Shown: positions 24,158 through 32,845 of the stretch, piece after piece | Layout of the letters: every line of letters starts with the position of its first letter | Position numbering within the stretch: the first letter of the stretch is position 1 | From: Occallatibacter sp. | Lineage (GTDB): Bacteria > Acidobacteriota > Terriglobia > Terriglobales > Acidobacteriaceae | Assembly (NCBI GenBank): GCA_031296305.1 | Contig: JARLFZ010000022.1 | Coordinates: 1-45,128, forward strand | Length of the DNA stretch: 45,128 bases | Direction of reading: 5' to 3' | Program-made: the position numbers and the translations under genes | The notes under the pieces: generated by a model | Databases searched by the model: none | What the model saw: the letters and a program-made list of their open reading frames with translations, nothing else | What the model was told of the DNA's origin: nothing

Positions 24158-26611
24158 TTGGCTGCTACCCCCCAACAGCCGCCAGCAAAGCTGCGGCCCG
24201 CATCACGCACCGCTGAAGCGCGCGCCGCTTCGGGCACTGCGTCCCGCGCCGACGAGTCCGCGCGGCGCAAGCTCGCTCCACCGCTCCCCGAGCATCGCCG
24301 CCGCAAGCTGGCCGGCCGCTCGGTGCTGGCCGCGCTCATCGTCCTCGCAGCCGCAACGGGCTCGCTCGCCGGCCTCACCCTCGTCTACTCCGTCAATCTC
24401 CCGCAAATCCAGGAACTCGAGCAGTACCGCCCCTCCACCACCACCGATCTCTACGATCGCAAGGGCCGCGTCATCGGCTCCTTCGCGCTGGAGCGCCGCG
24501 AGGTGGTCGGGTACGACGGTTTCGCGCCCGTGCTGCGCCAGGCCGTCATCTCCATCGAAGACAAAAACTTCGAGTCCCATTGGGGCATCAATGTCTTTCG
24601 CGTAGCCGGCGCTGCCTGGCACGACATTCGCTCGCATGGGCGCGCCCAGGGCGCGTCGACTCTGACAATGCAACTCGCGCGTAATCTCTTTCTCTCTTCC
24701 GATCGCACCGCCATGCGCAAGATTCAGGAGGCATATCTCGCCATCCAGATCGAGCGCGCCTTTACCAAGCAGCAGATCTTTACCCTCTATGCCAATCAGA
24801 TTTATCTCGGCAGTGGCATGTACGGCTTCGAGGCCGCATCCGAATACTTTTTCTCCAAGCACGCCAAAGATCTCACCCTCACTGAAGCCGCGCTGCTCGC
24901 CGGTTTGCCCAAAGGCCCCGCAGCCTATTCGCCCGTCATGAATCCTGAGCGAGCGCTGACTCGCCGCAATTTGGTTTTGAGTGAAATGGAGTCCGACGGC
25001 GTTATCACCCACGCGCAAGCCAAACAAGGCCGCGCGGCTCCGCTCGGTCTGCACATCGCGCAGCCCGTGAGCGCGGTGGCCCCGTGGTTCCAGGAAGAAG
25101 TGCGGCGCGAGCTCGAAAAGCACTTCGGCTCCGAAGAAGTGCACGAGGCCGGCCTGCGTGTCGACACTACTCTCGACCTCGATCTGCAGCAGGTGGCCAA
25201 TCGCGCCGTGGCTGACGGTGTTGCCGCCTATGAGCGCCGCCACGGATGGCGCGGCAAGATTGAGAATGTCCAATCGAGCGACGTCACGCTCGATTCCTAC
25301 CGCCATCCCGACTGGGCTGTAACTGTCGGCCCCGGCGACTATGTCCATGCCGTGGTCACGCGCGCGCTGCCGCTGGAGATACATGCGCGCATCGGCCCTC
25401 CCGGCCAGCCCGGCTCTGAAGTTGTGCTCCTCCCCGCCGATTGGCAATGGACCGGCCAGCGCTACGGCGATGCCCTCGCCAAGCCTGGCGATATTCTTTA
25501 TATCCGGCTCACCGCGACCGCTGAAGGGGCCGAGCGCCGCGCTTCGCTCGAGCAGGACTCCGGCGCCCAGGGCGCGCTGCTGGCCATGGACAACACCAGC
25601 GGAGATGTTCTCGCCATGGTTGGCGGCCGCGACTACGCGCTTTCCGTCTTCAACCGCTCGACGCAAGCTGAAAGGCAGACCGGCTCCAGCTTCAAGCCGT
25701 ACGTCTACACCGCCGCGGTCGAAGACGGCGTCAAGCCCTCCGACATCGTCGTCGATGGCCCCGTCAGTTTCGGCGGCTACACTCCCCACAACTACGAGAA
25801 CGACTACAAGGGCGCCATGACGGTCGCAAATGCCTTCGCCGAATCGCGCAACATTCCCGCGCTCAAGCTGGCCGCGCGCGTGGGCATTCACAAAGTCATT
25901 GAAGTGGCGCACCGCTTCGGTATCACCGAGAACATTCCCGCCTATCTTCCCATCGCGCTGGGCGCGGTCGAAATCAACCTTGAGGAGCAGGTGGCCTCCT
26001 ACGCGGTCTTCCCCAACGACGGCATTCGTGTGACCCCGCGGCTCATTCGCAAAGTTTCCAACGCCGACGGCATCCCGCTCTGGCAGGAGACGCCGGCCGT
26101 CAACGAAGTCATTGGTCGGGACACCGCGCGCACCATGATGACGCTGTTGCGCGGCGTCACCCAGCACGGCACCGGCGCGGCCGCAGCGCAGTTGAACCAT
26201 CCGCTCGGCGGCAAAACCGGAACCACGTCCGACTTTACCGACGCGTGGTTCCTGGGCTTCTCGCCCTCGGTCACATGTGGCGTGTGGGTGGGCTACGACA
26301 GCCGCGAATCGCTCGGCGAAAAGGAAACCGGCGCCGTCACCGCGCTTCCCATCTGGATCAACTTCATGCGCGCCGCCATCGTAGGCAAAGACGACGAAGC
26401 GTTCCCGGGAGACGACGAAAAAGCACCGCAAGACCGAGCAGCCAACACGCCGCCCGCAAAACTTCCTATGCCAGCGGCCGCACCAAAAGCAGCTTTGCCT
26501 GCGGGGCGACAAACTCCTGTGGTGAAGCCCGCGTTGGCTCCTGCACAAAAGCCCGCGGCGAAGCCGGCAACGAAAGCCAAAATCAAGCCGGCATTGCCTT
26601 CAAGGCCCTGA
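24158..26611 (+). CDS. Class A penicillin-binding protein (PBP1A type)
   Basis: 817 residues if started at TTG 24158, the first possible start after an in-frame stop; no ATG is available. The cytoplasmic N-tail is basic, with an anchor helix at about 55-77. The GT51 transglycosylase domain (about 90-270) has E134 in ISIEDKNFESHWG and GASTLTMQLARNLF. The transpeptidase domain (about 430-740) has S510-S-F-K513 (TGSSFKPYVY), SRN in AESRNIPALK and K686-TGT (GGKTGTTSDF). The tail is Ala/Pro/Lys-rich. It polymerises and crosslinks peptidoglycan in the periplasm. The TTG start and a better ribosome site in another frame (TTG 24139), joined through a run of six C, leave the true N-terminus open. The stop abuts the convergent ribF stop with no gap. 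Confidence 0.92.
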   Translation: MAATPQQPPAKLRPASRTAEARAASGTASRADESARRKLAPPLPEHRRRKLAGRSVLAALIVLAAATGSLAGLTLVYSVNLPQIQELEQYRPSTTTDLYDRKGRVIGSFALERREVVGYDGFAPVLRQAVISIEDKNFESHWGINVFRVAGAAWHDIRSHGRAQGASTLTMQLARNLFLSSDRTAMRKIQEAYLAIQIERAFTKQQIFTLYANQIYLGSGMYGFEAASEYFFSKHAKDLTLTEAALLAGLPKGPAAYSPVMNPERALTRRNLVLSEMESDGVITHAQAKQGRAAPLGLHIAQPVSAVAPWFQEEVRRELEKHFGSEEVHEAGLRVDTTLDLDLQQVANRAVADGVAAYERRHGWRGKIENVQSSDVTLDSYRHPDWAVTVGPGDYVHAVVTRALPLEIHARIGPPGQPGSEVVLLPADWQWTGQRYGDALAKPGDILYIRLTATAEGAERRASLEQDSGAQGALLAMDNTSGDVLAMVGGRDYALSVFNRSTQAERQTGSSFKPYVYTAAVEDGVKPSDIVVDGPVSFGGYTPHNYENDYKGAMTVANAFAESRNIPALKLAARVGIHKVIEVAHRFGITENIPAYLPIALGAVEINLEEQVASYAVFPNDGIRVTPRLIRKVSNADGIPLWQETPAVNEVIGRDTARTMMTLLRGVTQHGTGAAAAQLNHPLGGKTGTTSDFTDAWFLGFSPSVTCGVWVGYDSRESLGEKETGAVTALPIWINFMRAAIVGKDDEAFPGDDEKAPQDRAANTPPAKLPMPAAAPKAALPAGRQTPVVKPALAPAQKPAAKPATKAKIKPALPSRP

Positions 26612-27547
26612 CTACTTCACGCGCTCAAAATAGCGTTTCGCCCGCGCCACGTCCTTGAAGATCTGCGCCTTCAGCGCTTCCGGCGATGGCCATTGGATTT
26701 CTCCGCGCAGGCGCATCAAAAATTCAAGCTCGATCGGCGTTTCCTCGCTCATTTCCTGCGGTTCAAAATTCAAAATATGCGACTCCACCGCAAACGACGC
26801 CGCGCCGAACGTCGGCCGGTTGCCCACATTCGTCACTGACTGAAACACGCGGCCTGCGATCTTCAGCCGCGTCACGTAGACACCGAAGGCCGGAAGCAAC
26901 CCGTCGTACGCCGCCAAGTTCACCGTCGGCACCAGGAGTCGCGTGCCGATGCCACGCCCGCGCGCCTGTGTCGACAGCACCGTGAACGGCCGCCCCAGCA
27001 TCCATCGCGCCCGCCGCACGTCGCCCGCCGCCACCAGAGCGCGAATGGCCGAGCTTGAAACCTCGAGGCCACGCACGCACACCGCTCCATGCACGCGCAC
27101 CGTGAAGTCCATCTCAGCTCCCATCGCGGCCAGCTCTTCAACGCCCGCCGCGGCTCCGCGGCCGAAGCGGAAGTTCTGTCCCTCGTGCAGGCTCCGCACT
27201 CCGAGCGCGTCAATGAGCATTCGCTCCACGAATTCCCTTGGCCCGAGATGCGCCAACGCCGCGTCGAACTTCAGCAGCAGCACCGCGTCGATTCCTGTTT
27301 CAGCCAGCAGGCGCAACCGTTCCGCGTTCGGCGTGATCAGCCGTGGCGCCTTGTCAGGGCGCAAAAACTGCTCCGGGTGCGGATCGAATGTAACGACGAC
27401 AGCCTTCGCTCCCGCGCCACGTGCCTCGCTAATCACCGCATCCAGAATCTCTCGATGCCCGCAATGCACGCCGTCAAAGTTTCCCACCGCCGCCACCGTG
27501 GGACCGAATCCCGCGGGGATCTCGGCGAGCGCGCGAAAGACCTGCAT
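26612..27547 (-). CDS. ribF: Bifunctional riboflavin kinase / FAD synthetase
   Basis: The start at 27547 (MQVFRALAEIPAGFG) gives 311 residues, the usual family length. An earlier in-frame ATG at 27622 overlaps the stop of the preceding gene, but the intervening 25 codons include a GTGCC hairpin repeat, so they look inserted. The N-terminal nucleotidylyltransferase domain shows VGNFDGVHCGHREIL and VVTFDPHPEQFL. The C-terminal flavokinase domain shows RGIGTRLLVPTVNLA and TNVGNRPTFG. It converts riboflavin to FMN and FAD in the cytoplasm. It probably shares a transcript with the MBL hydrolase directly upstream. Confidence 0.92.
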   Translation of the reverse strand: MQVFRALAEIPAGFGPTVAAVGNFDGVHCGHREILDAVISEARGAGAKAVVVTFDPHPEQFLRPDKAPRLITPNAERLRLLAETGIDAVLLLKFDAALAHLGPREFVERMLIDALGVRSLHEGQNFRFGRGAAAGVEELAAMGAEMDFTVRVHGAVCVRGLEVSSSAIRALVAAGDVRRARWMLGRPFTVLSTQARGRGIGTRLLVPTVNLAAYDGLLPAFGVYVTRLKIAGRVFQSVTNVGNRPTFGAASFAVESHILNFEPQEMSEETPIELEFLMRLRGEIQWPSPEALKAQIFKDVARAKRYFERVK

Positions 27548-27562
27548 CGTGGAGTGCGCATT

Positions 27563-27591
27563 CCCCGGTGCCCGAGTGCCAGGCACCGGGG
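27563..27591. repeat. GTGCC hairpin repeat at the ribF start
   Basis: Perfect 10-bp arms CCCCGGTGCC (27563-27572) and GGCACCGGGG (27582-27591) around a 9-base loop. It lies between the two candidate ribF start codons. If translated it would encode part of an otherwise unusual Pro/Gly-rich N-terminal stretch. Confidence 0.55.
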
Positions 27592-27618
27592 GCACCCAGT
27601 TCTTGTGGGCAGAATCCG

Positions 27619-28416
27619 TCATAGCGTCACGGGCACACTCAACCCGTCGTAAGCCAGCTTTGTATTCTCCGGCAAGCTGCGGTTGGTTTCTTCGTGGCCC
27701 AGGTCGTGCGCAATATGCGTGAACCAGGTTTGCTTTGCGCCGATGCGTCGCGCCCACGCGAGCGCTTGTTCCAAAGTCGCGTGGCTGGGATGCGGCTGAT
27801 GGCGCAACGCCGAAAGCGCCAGCACTTCGACGCCCTCAAGCAGCGCAAAGCTCGATTCCGGAATCGCGCTCACATCCGTCATGTAGGCCGCATTGCCAAA
27901 ACGAAATCCGTTAATCGGCATCTCCCCGTGCAGCAGTGGGATCCGAACAAACTCCACGCTATCGACCGTGTTGCGTTCCTTGAGCGGCTTTAGTTCCACA
28001 CGCGCCCGCGTTGGATACGTGGCATGCGGCGAAAAAGTGTAGGAAAAAACCTGCTCCAGAACCGCCGTCGTGTCCCGACCGGCGTAAAGCGGAATCGGTC
28101 CGCCCCGCCGCTGGGCGATAAAACTCAGCGGCCGCAAATCGTCCATGCCCAGAATGTGGTCGGCATGCGCGTGCGTGTAGAACACCGCATCCACATGCAT
28201 CAGCTTTTCGCGGAGCGCCTGCTCGCGGAAATCAGGCCCGGTGTCGATCACCACTACGCGCTCTATATCTGTCTCTGGCTCGCGCCAGCGCAACAGCGCC
28301 GAGGGCCGCAACCTGCGATCGTGCGCATCGGTCGATGTGCACACCGCGCACTCACACGCCAGCGTCGGAACCCCCATCGAGGTTCCCGTGCCGAGAAATG
28401 TGAGGGTAGCGTTCAT
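27619..28416 (-). CDS. MBL-fold metallohydrolase (PhnP-like)
   Basis: 265 residues. Metallo-beta-lactamase fold with FLGTGTSMGVPTLAC at the N-terminus, a Cys pair (CECAVC) as in PhnP-type enzymes, the metal motif THAHADHILGMDDLR, then LLHGEMPINGFRFG, AYMTDVSAIPES and a final His in WFTHIAHDLGHEE. PhnP hydrolyses phosphoribosyl cyclic phosphate, and related proteins act on cyclic nucleotides or are lipoate-biosynthesis-linked. Substrate is uncertain because no phn genes are present. Its stop overlaps the distal ribF ATG as ATGA. Confidence 0.85.
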   Translation of the reverse strand: MNATLTFLGTGTSMGVPTLACECAVCTSTDAHDRRLRPSALLRWREPETDIERVVVIDTGPDFREQALREKLMHVDAVFYTHAHADHILGMDDLRPLSFIAQRRGGPIPLYAGRDTTAVLEQVFSYTFSPHATYPTRARVELKPLKERNTVDSVEFVRIPLLHGEMPINGFRFGNAAYMTDVSAIPESSFALLEGVEVLALSALRHQPHPSHATLEQALAWARRIGAKQTWFTHIAHDLGHEETNRSLPENTKLAYDGLSVPVTL

Positions 28417-28452
28417 TGGCGTTGTGCAAAAGGCAAGCGTCGATCCGATGTG

Positions 28453-28570
28453 GTTAGTGATTAGTTGTTAGTGAGTAGTGAACAGGGAGCCGTGAGTAGC
28501 AACTAGTGACTGCGTTGCTTCGCGCTGGCGACGAACCACTAACCACTAACCACTAGTCACTAGTCACTAG
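28453..28570. repeat. TAGTGA / TCACTA simple-repeat gap
   Basis: The left part is built of TTAGTGA and TAGTGAG units, the right part of ACCACTA and GTCACTA units, i.e. the inverse orientation, with a short unique middle. The right end supplies the stop codon of the minus-strand DUF1844 gene (28567). Confidence 0.65.
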
Positions 28571-29184
28571 CTTTTCACCGGCGGCACGCTGGGCGCACCC
28601 ACCATGCTGGTCAGTTCAAGAAACGCCATGCGCAATTCAAACAGTACGGACTGCAGCATGCGATCCTCGGCCTCGCTCAGGTTGCCCTTGGTTTTCGCCG
28701 CCAGAACTCCCAGCAGATCGATGGTCGCGCGCGCGCCCATGATGTCCACCCGCGGCCGCTGGCCCTCCTGCGTGCCCGCCCCCATCTGCAGCATCGCGCT
28801 CAGATAGAACTGCTGCACCAGGTGTTCGAATCCCACCGGTGGCTGCGCACCCACCGCAGGATTCTGCGCGCGGATCAGGTCCTCGAGCCGTTGCGCCGAA
28901 GCGTCGTAGGCGGCTTTCTGCTGGCTGCTTTCCTCGGCCGTCGGCGCGGGAGGAAGTTCCTCTGCCATCTGCTGATCATCGGCCGCCGGTGCGGGCTCCT
29001 GCGCTTTCGCCTCTTGTTTAGCCTCGTTCACCACCAGGCGCGGCCCGGGCGCGGGCTCACTAGGAGCGGGCGCGGCCGGCTTCTCGGGCGGCGTCGTTTG
29101 GGCGGGGGCTGTCCCGCTAACTTTTTCCTCTTCCGCCTTCATCTTGCGGCGGTCGATGACCTCGAATTTTGGGGTATCACTCAT
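28567..29184 (-). CDS. DUF1844 domain-containing protein
   Basis: 205 residues. The first 90 are a low-complexity Pro/Ala/Glu-rich region with no visible fold. Residues about 115-198 match DUF1844: FEHLVQQFYLSAMLQMG, then IDLLGVLAAKTKGNLSEAED and LFELRMAFLELT. The family is widespread in acidobacteria and Deltaproteobacteria-like lineages. Its function is unknown, and it is cytoplasmic by the lack of a signal peptide. Confidence 0.85.
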   Translation of the reverse strand: MSDTPKFEVIDRRKMKAEEEKVSGTAPAQTTPPEKPAAPAPSEPAPGPRLVVNEAKQEAKAQEPAPAADDQQMAEELPPAPTAEESSQQKAAYDASAQRLEDLIRAQNPAVGAQPPVGFEHLVQQFYLSAMLQMGAGTQEGQRPRVDIMGARATIDLLGVLAAKTKGNLSEAEDRMLQSVLFELRMAFLELTSMVGAPSVPPVKS

Positions 29185-29250
29185 ACCTATAAGTTTCTCA
29201 TCCGCGGCGGCCGACTCGCCAATGCGGTAGTGGGTCAGCTTGAAAAAACC

Positions 29251-29311
29251 ATCCCTCAGTGGCTAAAGCCGCGAAGACTTTGCCCCACTTTCGGCCCGAC
29301 TGAAGTCGGGC
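29251..29311. repeat. Family C short palindromes (GGCTAAAGCC and GCCCGACT..)
   Basis: Two short palindromes: GTGGCTAAAGCCGC near 29259-29272 and GCCCGACTGAAGTCGGGC at 29294-29311 (8-bp arms). They resemble those at 30799-30818 and 30942-30957 in size, symmetry and AAG/TTTA centre. They lie between the DUF1844 and ygfZ genes. Confidence 0.55.
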
Positions 29312-29382
29312 CCTTTCAAAGCAGCGATCATTTCAGCAGGGTGTGAGGCCGTGCCTTTTCAAAACCAAGTCAGACCGTGGCG

Positions 29383-30606
29383 CTACGCAATCAGCTTCGG
29401 CGGCGCAGCCAGAATGCTTGCCGTTCCCTCGATGACCCCGGCCTTGTACCGGAAGCTTTGGCTCTTCGCCTCCGCCTCCGCGCGCATCATGCCCAGCGCA
29501 AACACGCGTGCGCCACTTTTCAGCGGCAGCTCGGCCGCGCTGGTGATGGTTCCCGCTGCCGTGCCGTCCTCCAGCGTCAATTCCGCGCCGCTTATTGGTG
29601 CAGGTCCTTTGAGCTCCAGTGGCCGCAGATGCCGGTGTACGTTGCCCCGCGTTCGGATGCGCTCCACAATCTCCTGGCCCAGGTAGCAGCCCTTGCTGAA
29701 GTGCAGCGCCCGCATCTGCGCCGTCTCCTGCGGCAGATCGCGCTCCACCATGTCGATGCCGTACGCCGGAATCCCCTCGGCAATGCGAAACGCCTCGAGC
29801 GCCGCCGCGCCCACTGGCGTAGCCCCGCCCGTGCGCAGGCACGACCACAGCTTGGCCAGCCCCGCAGTCGGCAGCCAGAACTCAAAGTGCGGCGCCAGCA
29901 CGCCGTAGCCGCGCAGGATCCGCAACTCCCAGCCATTCCACTCCACGCTGGTTCCCGCCATGGCGCTCGTAATCGCCGGCAGTCCCACGCGCTCCAGCAC
30001 CTCCGGCGCCAAAGGCCCGCTCACCGCGATCGCCGTCTCCGATCCCGCTTCGCCTACCTGCTCGTCGCCCAGTGGAATCAGCTCCACATCGTCCATCACA
30101 ATGAACTTGTTGAGGTGCGCCAGCAGTTTGTCCATCTGATCGGCCGCAATCTCCAGGTGCAGTCCCGATTCCCCGGCAAAGGGCGTACCCAGCAGCTTGT
30201 CCTGATCGCCATTGCCATCCTTGGCCGCGTTCACCGGGCTGCGCCGCTGCGCAGAAAACTCTTCGCCAGAACGCCACACCGTCAGGTCGCCCAGGATGTG
30301 CCCCTGCGCATTCAGCACCAGGTTCCAGGCCCCCGTATTCGGAAAAAGATCGTTGACGGTATTGGTGACCATGCCGCTCAGCCAGCGGAATCGGTCGGCC
30401 CCGCGCACATCCACGCGCCGCATCCAGCCCAGGTCGTGCAGGGCGGCTCCAAACACCAATGCCTCTGTTTCCACCTCAGTCGCGTCCAACTGTCGTGGAG
30501 TCAACGCGCCGTGGTAAACGGCCAGCTCGTGAGGAGTGTGTGCGGATTCAAGCAAGGTGGCCAGCGCAGTGGCCTGCAGGTTGGGGGCGATATCGGACTT
30601 GGGCAT
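29383..30606 (-). CDS. ygfZ: YgfZ/GcvT-family folate-binding Fe-S cluster protein
   Basis: 407 residues, somewhat longer than typical YgfZ (about 325) because of an internal insert near residues 115-150 (RRSPVNAAKDGNGDQDKLLG). The family signature KGCYLGQEIVERIRTRG is present, with the conserved Cys that marks YgfZ/CAF17 rather than GcvT. The N-terminal part has VDVRGADRFRWLSGMVTN and NAQGHILGDLTV, which form the folate-binding barrel. These proteins help keep or insert 4Fe-4S clusters in enzymes in the cytoplasm and use tetrahydrofolate. Stand-alone gene flanked by repeat-rich gaps. Confidence 0.9.
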   Translation of the reverse strand: MPKSDIAPNLQATALATLLESAHTPHELAVYHGALTPRQLDATEVETEALVFGAALHDLGWMRRVDVRGADRFRWLSGMVTNTVNDLFPNTGAWNLVLNAQGHILGDLTVWRSGEEFSAQRRSPVNAAKDGNGDQDKLLGTPFAGESGLHLEIAADQMDKLLAHLNKFIVMDDVELIPLGDEQVGEAGSETAIAVSGPLAPEVLERVGLPAITSAMAGTSVEWNGWELRILRGYGVLAPHFEFWLPTAGLAKLWSCLRTGGATPVGAAALEAFRIAEGIPAYGIDMVERDLPQETAQMRALHFSKGCYLGQEIVERIRTRGNVHRHLRPLELKGPAPISGAELTLEDGTAAGTITSAAELPLKSGARVFALGMMRAEAEAKSQSFRYKAGVIEGTASILAAPPKLIA

Positions 30607-30968
30607 AGAGGCGTTTCAGGCGTTCCCGCGCCGGTTTTCCGGAAGCACTGGCGCAGGACCGCTTCCTGATTATAGCCTTGAAGTGTGTAGCGTAAATTGA
30701 CCGTTCAGGCATCGGAACTGGCTGTATAAATCCGGTTTTGAAAGAGCGCAGCTTTCCAGGTCGCGGAAAGATTCTTCAAGGACGGTAAGAAGTGTCAGGG
30801 CACGACTTTAGTCGTGCCGCAAGGACTGCAAAATTGATGTGGGCTTAAGCCCCTGCGGGATGCGCTTCGCGATCTTCGCCTGACATTCGGACTTTTCAGC
30901 AAGCTGTTTAGTCCCGCCGTAGGCAGCACGATAGATGATTGAGGGGCTTTAGCCCCTGAGGGATCAGG
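30607..30968. other. Repeat-containing gap between divergent ygfZ and HExxH genes
   Basis: No credible gene in these 362 bases. Three short palindromes are visible: GGCACGAC..GTCGTGCC (30799-30818), GGGCTTAAGCCC (30841-30852) and AGGGGCT..AGCCCCT (30942-30957). The last is followed directly by GAGGGATCAGG and the start codon at 30969, so the repeat edge appears to supply the ribosome-binding site. Promoters for the two divergent genes must lie here, but no convincing -35/-10 pair stands out. Confidence 0.6.
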
Positions 30969-32645
30969 ATGAACGTGCACCAAAAGACCGCAATCTTCCC
31001 CCGCCGCGGGCTCCTCTTCGCCCTTCCGCTCTGCCTGGCCCTCTCCGCGGTTGCCCCGGCCCAAAAACCAACTGCGCCGCCAACCGCCCTCGCCCCCTCG
31101 GCAGCCCCGTCCGGCTGCACTCTGCCCGCGGGCCCGTCCCACGCTGACGCCAAGGCGCCATCCAAGATCACGCCGGAGCAGGCCCAGAAGCTCTTCGCGC
31201 TGGTCGACGTGCTCATCAAGTTCTCCTCCGACGAAACCGGCCTGCCCATCAAAAGCTCCGTCAAGCGCCAGCTCACTTCCCGTGACGAGGTTGAAAAGTA
31301 CCTCGAAGAAAAATTCAACGAGGATCAGGGCACCAAGCGCTTGCAGCGCGACGAAATCGTCCTCAAGAAGTTCGGCCTCCTCGACCGCGATTTCGAGCTC
31401 AAGCCGTTTCTGCTCGCGCTCCTCAAGGAGCAGATCGAAGCCTATTACGACTCCAAGACCAAGACCGTGAATATGCTCGATTGGGTGGGACCCGATGACG
31501 AACAGCCGGTCCTGGCCCACGAGCTCACCCACGCCTTGCAGGACCAGCACTCTAATCTCGAAAAATGGAACGACCAGACTCCCGATGACGTCTCCACCGA
31601 CTCCGCCGGCGACAACGATCATCTTGCCAAAGATGAGATGGACACCGCGCGTGACGCCGTGGCGGAAGGCCAGGCCACCGTCGTCATGTGGGATTGTGAG
31701 CTCAAACCGATGGGCAAGAGTCTCATCAAGGATCCTGAGGTGCTGGACCTGGTCAAGAATCAAATGAGCGGCGCGGAAGACTCGCCCGTGATGGCGCGCG
31801 CGCCCCTGCTGCTTTCCGAATCCATGCTTTTTCCTTACCGTGAGGGCATGAGCTTCGAACAGGACGTGTGGATGGATCAGGGCCAGATGGCGGCCTTCGC
31901 CGGCGCGCTCGATCGCCCGCCCACTTCCAGTTGGGAAATTATCAATCCCCGCGAATACGAGAAAAGGCACATCCCGGCCATTCCGCTTCTGCCCAACATT
32001 CACCCGCTCACCGATCCCACATACAAGCCGTACGACATCGGCCAGGTGGGGCAGCTCGACGTGCACATTCTCTCCGAGCTGCTCGGCAGCGACAACGCCG
32101 CCCGCGACCTCACTCCTGCATGGAACGGCGGCCTCTACTGGGCCGGGCAGTTGCGCAGCGCCACCACGCCCGCCGCGCAGGCCGATACCGCCTCCATCGG
32201 TCTCTTCTATTTGTCTATTTGGAAGAACGCCGACTCCGCACAGGTCTTCGCCAGAATCTACTCGAACACTCTCGGCCGCAAGTATTCTCACGTGGGCGAG
32301 CTTTCGTCCGGAACATCTGCCGCCAGCGACGGCTCGGTGGAGCACCTGTTCACCACCAATGAAGGCCCCGTCCTCATCACCACGCGCGGCAAAATGGTCT
32401 TCATCGCAGAGAGTTTCCCCCTGCCGCTGGCGCGCCAGCTCACCGCGCTCATCTTCGACGCCCAGGGCGGCGGACCGATGCACATGGCGAATGCTCCGCT
32501 CGATCTTCACACGCCTCCTCTCTCGCCAGACGCGCCCCGCGGTGCCCTCACCTCCGATCTTGTACACTTCTTTGCCGAAGCCGGCGTGATGAAGTCCGTA
32601 GTCGACGCGGAAAGACTGGCGCTGCAAAAGTCACTCGCCCCGTAG
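30969..32645 (+). CDS. Secreted HExxH (gluzincin-like) protein of unknown role
   Basis: 558 residues with a signal peptide (1-31, ending AVAPAQK) and a Pro/Ala-rich linker. An HExxH motif is in VLAHELTHALQDQHSNLE, and about 40 residues later DAVAEGQATVVMWD has the Glu expected as third zinc ligand. This spacing fits gluzincin metallopeptidases. Upstream helices (LLALLKEQIEAYYDSKTKTV) and SESMLFPYREGMSFEQ downstream recur in acidobacterial homologues annotated only as hypothetical. The C-terminal 200 residues look like a separate beta-rich domain. A periplasmic or secreted metalloprotease is likely; the substrate is unknown. Confidence 0.75.
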   Translation: MNVHQKTAIFPRRGLLFALPLCLALSAVAPAQKPTAPPTALAPSAAPSGCTLPAGPSHADAKAPSKITPEQAQKLFALVDVLIKFSSDETGLPIKSSVKRQLTSRDEVEKYLEEKFNEDQGTKRLQRDEIVLKKFGLLDRDFELKPFLLALLKEQIEAYYDSKTKTVNMLDWVGPDDEQPVLAHELTHALQDQHSNLEKWNDQTPDDVSTDSAGDNDHLAKDEMDTARDAVAEGQATVVMWDCELKPMGKSLIKDPEVLDLVKNQMSGAEDSPVMARAPLLLSESMLFPYREGMSFEQDVWMDQGQMAAFAGALDRPPTSSWEIINPREYEKRHIPAIPLLPNIHPLTDPTYKPYDIGQVGQLDVHILSELLGSDNAARDLTPAWNGGLYWAGQLRSATTPAAQADTASIGLFYLSIWKNADSAQVFARIYSNTLGRKYSHVGELSSGTSAASDGSVEHLFTTNEGPVLITTRGKMVFIAESFPLPLARQLTALIFDAQGGGPMHMANAPLDLHTPPLSPDAPRGALTSDLVHFFAEAGVMKSVVDAERLALQKSLAP

Positions 32646-32689
32646 CCGAAAGTCCGATTTCAGCAAGAATGCGCCGCCGTCTCGTGCGC

Positions 32690-32732
32690 TGTCATCCTGA
32701 GCGGAGCGCAGCGAAGTCGAAGGATCTGCGGT
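32690..32732. repeat. GTCATCCTGAGC-type dispersed repeat
   Basis: Contains TGTCATCCTGAGC, then GAGCGCAGCGAAGTCGAAGGATCT, a sequence family I recognise as scattered through acidobacterial and several other bacterial genomes. It is the main content of the 200-bp gap after the HExxH gene. Only one copy lies in this window. Confidence 0.6.
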
Positions 32733-32845
32733 TGCTCTTCGCCATGCAAAACTGGTATTGCTTCCGGATGGGCGACGACACGCCCTGAAATCAGAACCCT
32801 TAAGCTCCAACGCCACCGAAGACCTTGCTATAGAGTGTAAAAGCA

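Noticed and set aside
24203..26548. 781-residue minus-strand open frame opposite the class A PBP gene.
   Set aside because: Antisense shadow of a high-GC gene: composition is Gly/Arg/Val-rich with no motifs, while the plus strand has all PBP motifs.
28453..28570. Tandem-looking TAGTGA/CACTA units considered as a CRISPR array or att site.
   Set aside because: Units are too short, degenerate and lack spacers; no integrase or cas gene nearby.
30795..32627. 610-residue minus-strand open frame opposite the HExxH protein.
   Set aside because: Shadow frame; no domains, and the plus-strand protein has a signal peptide and conserved zinc motif.
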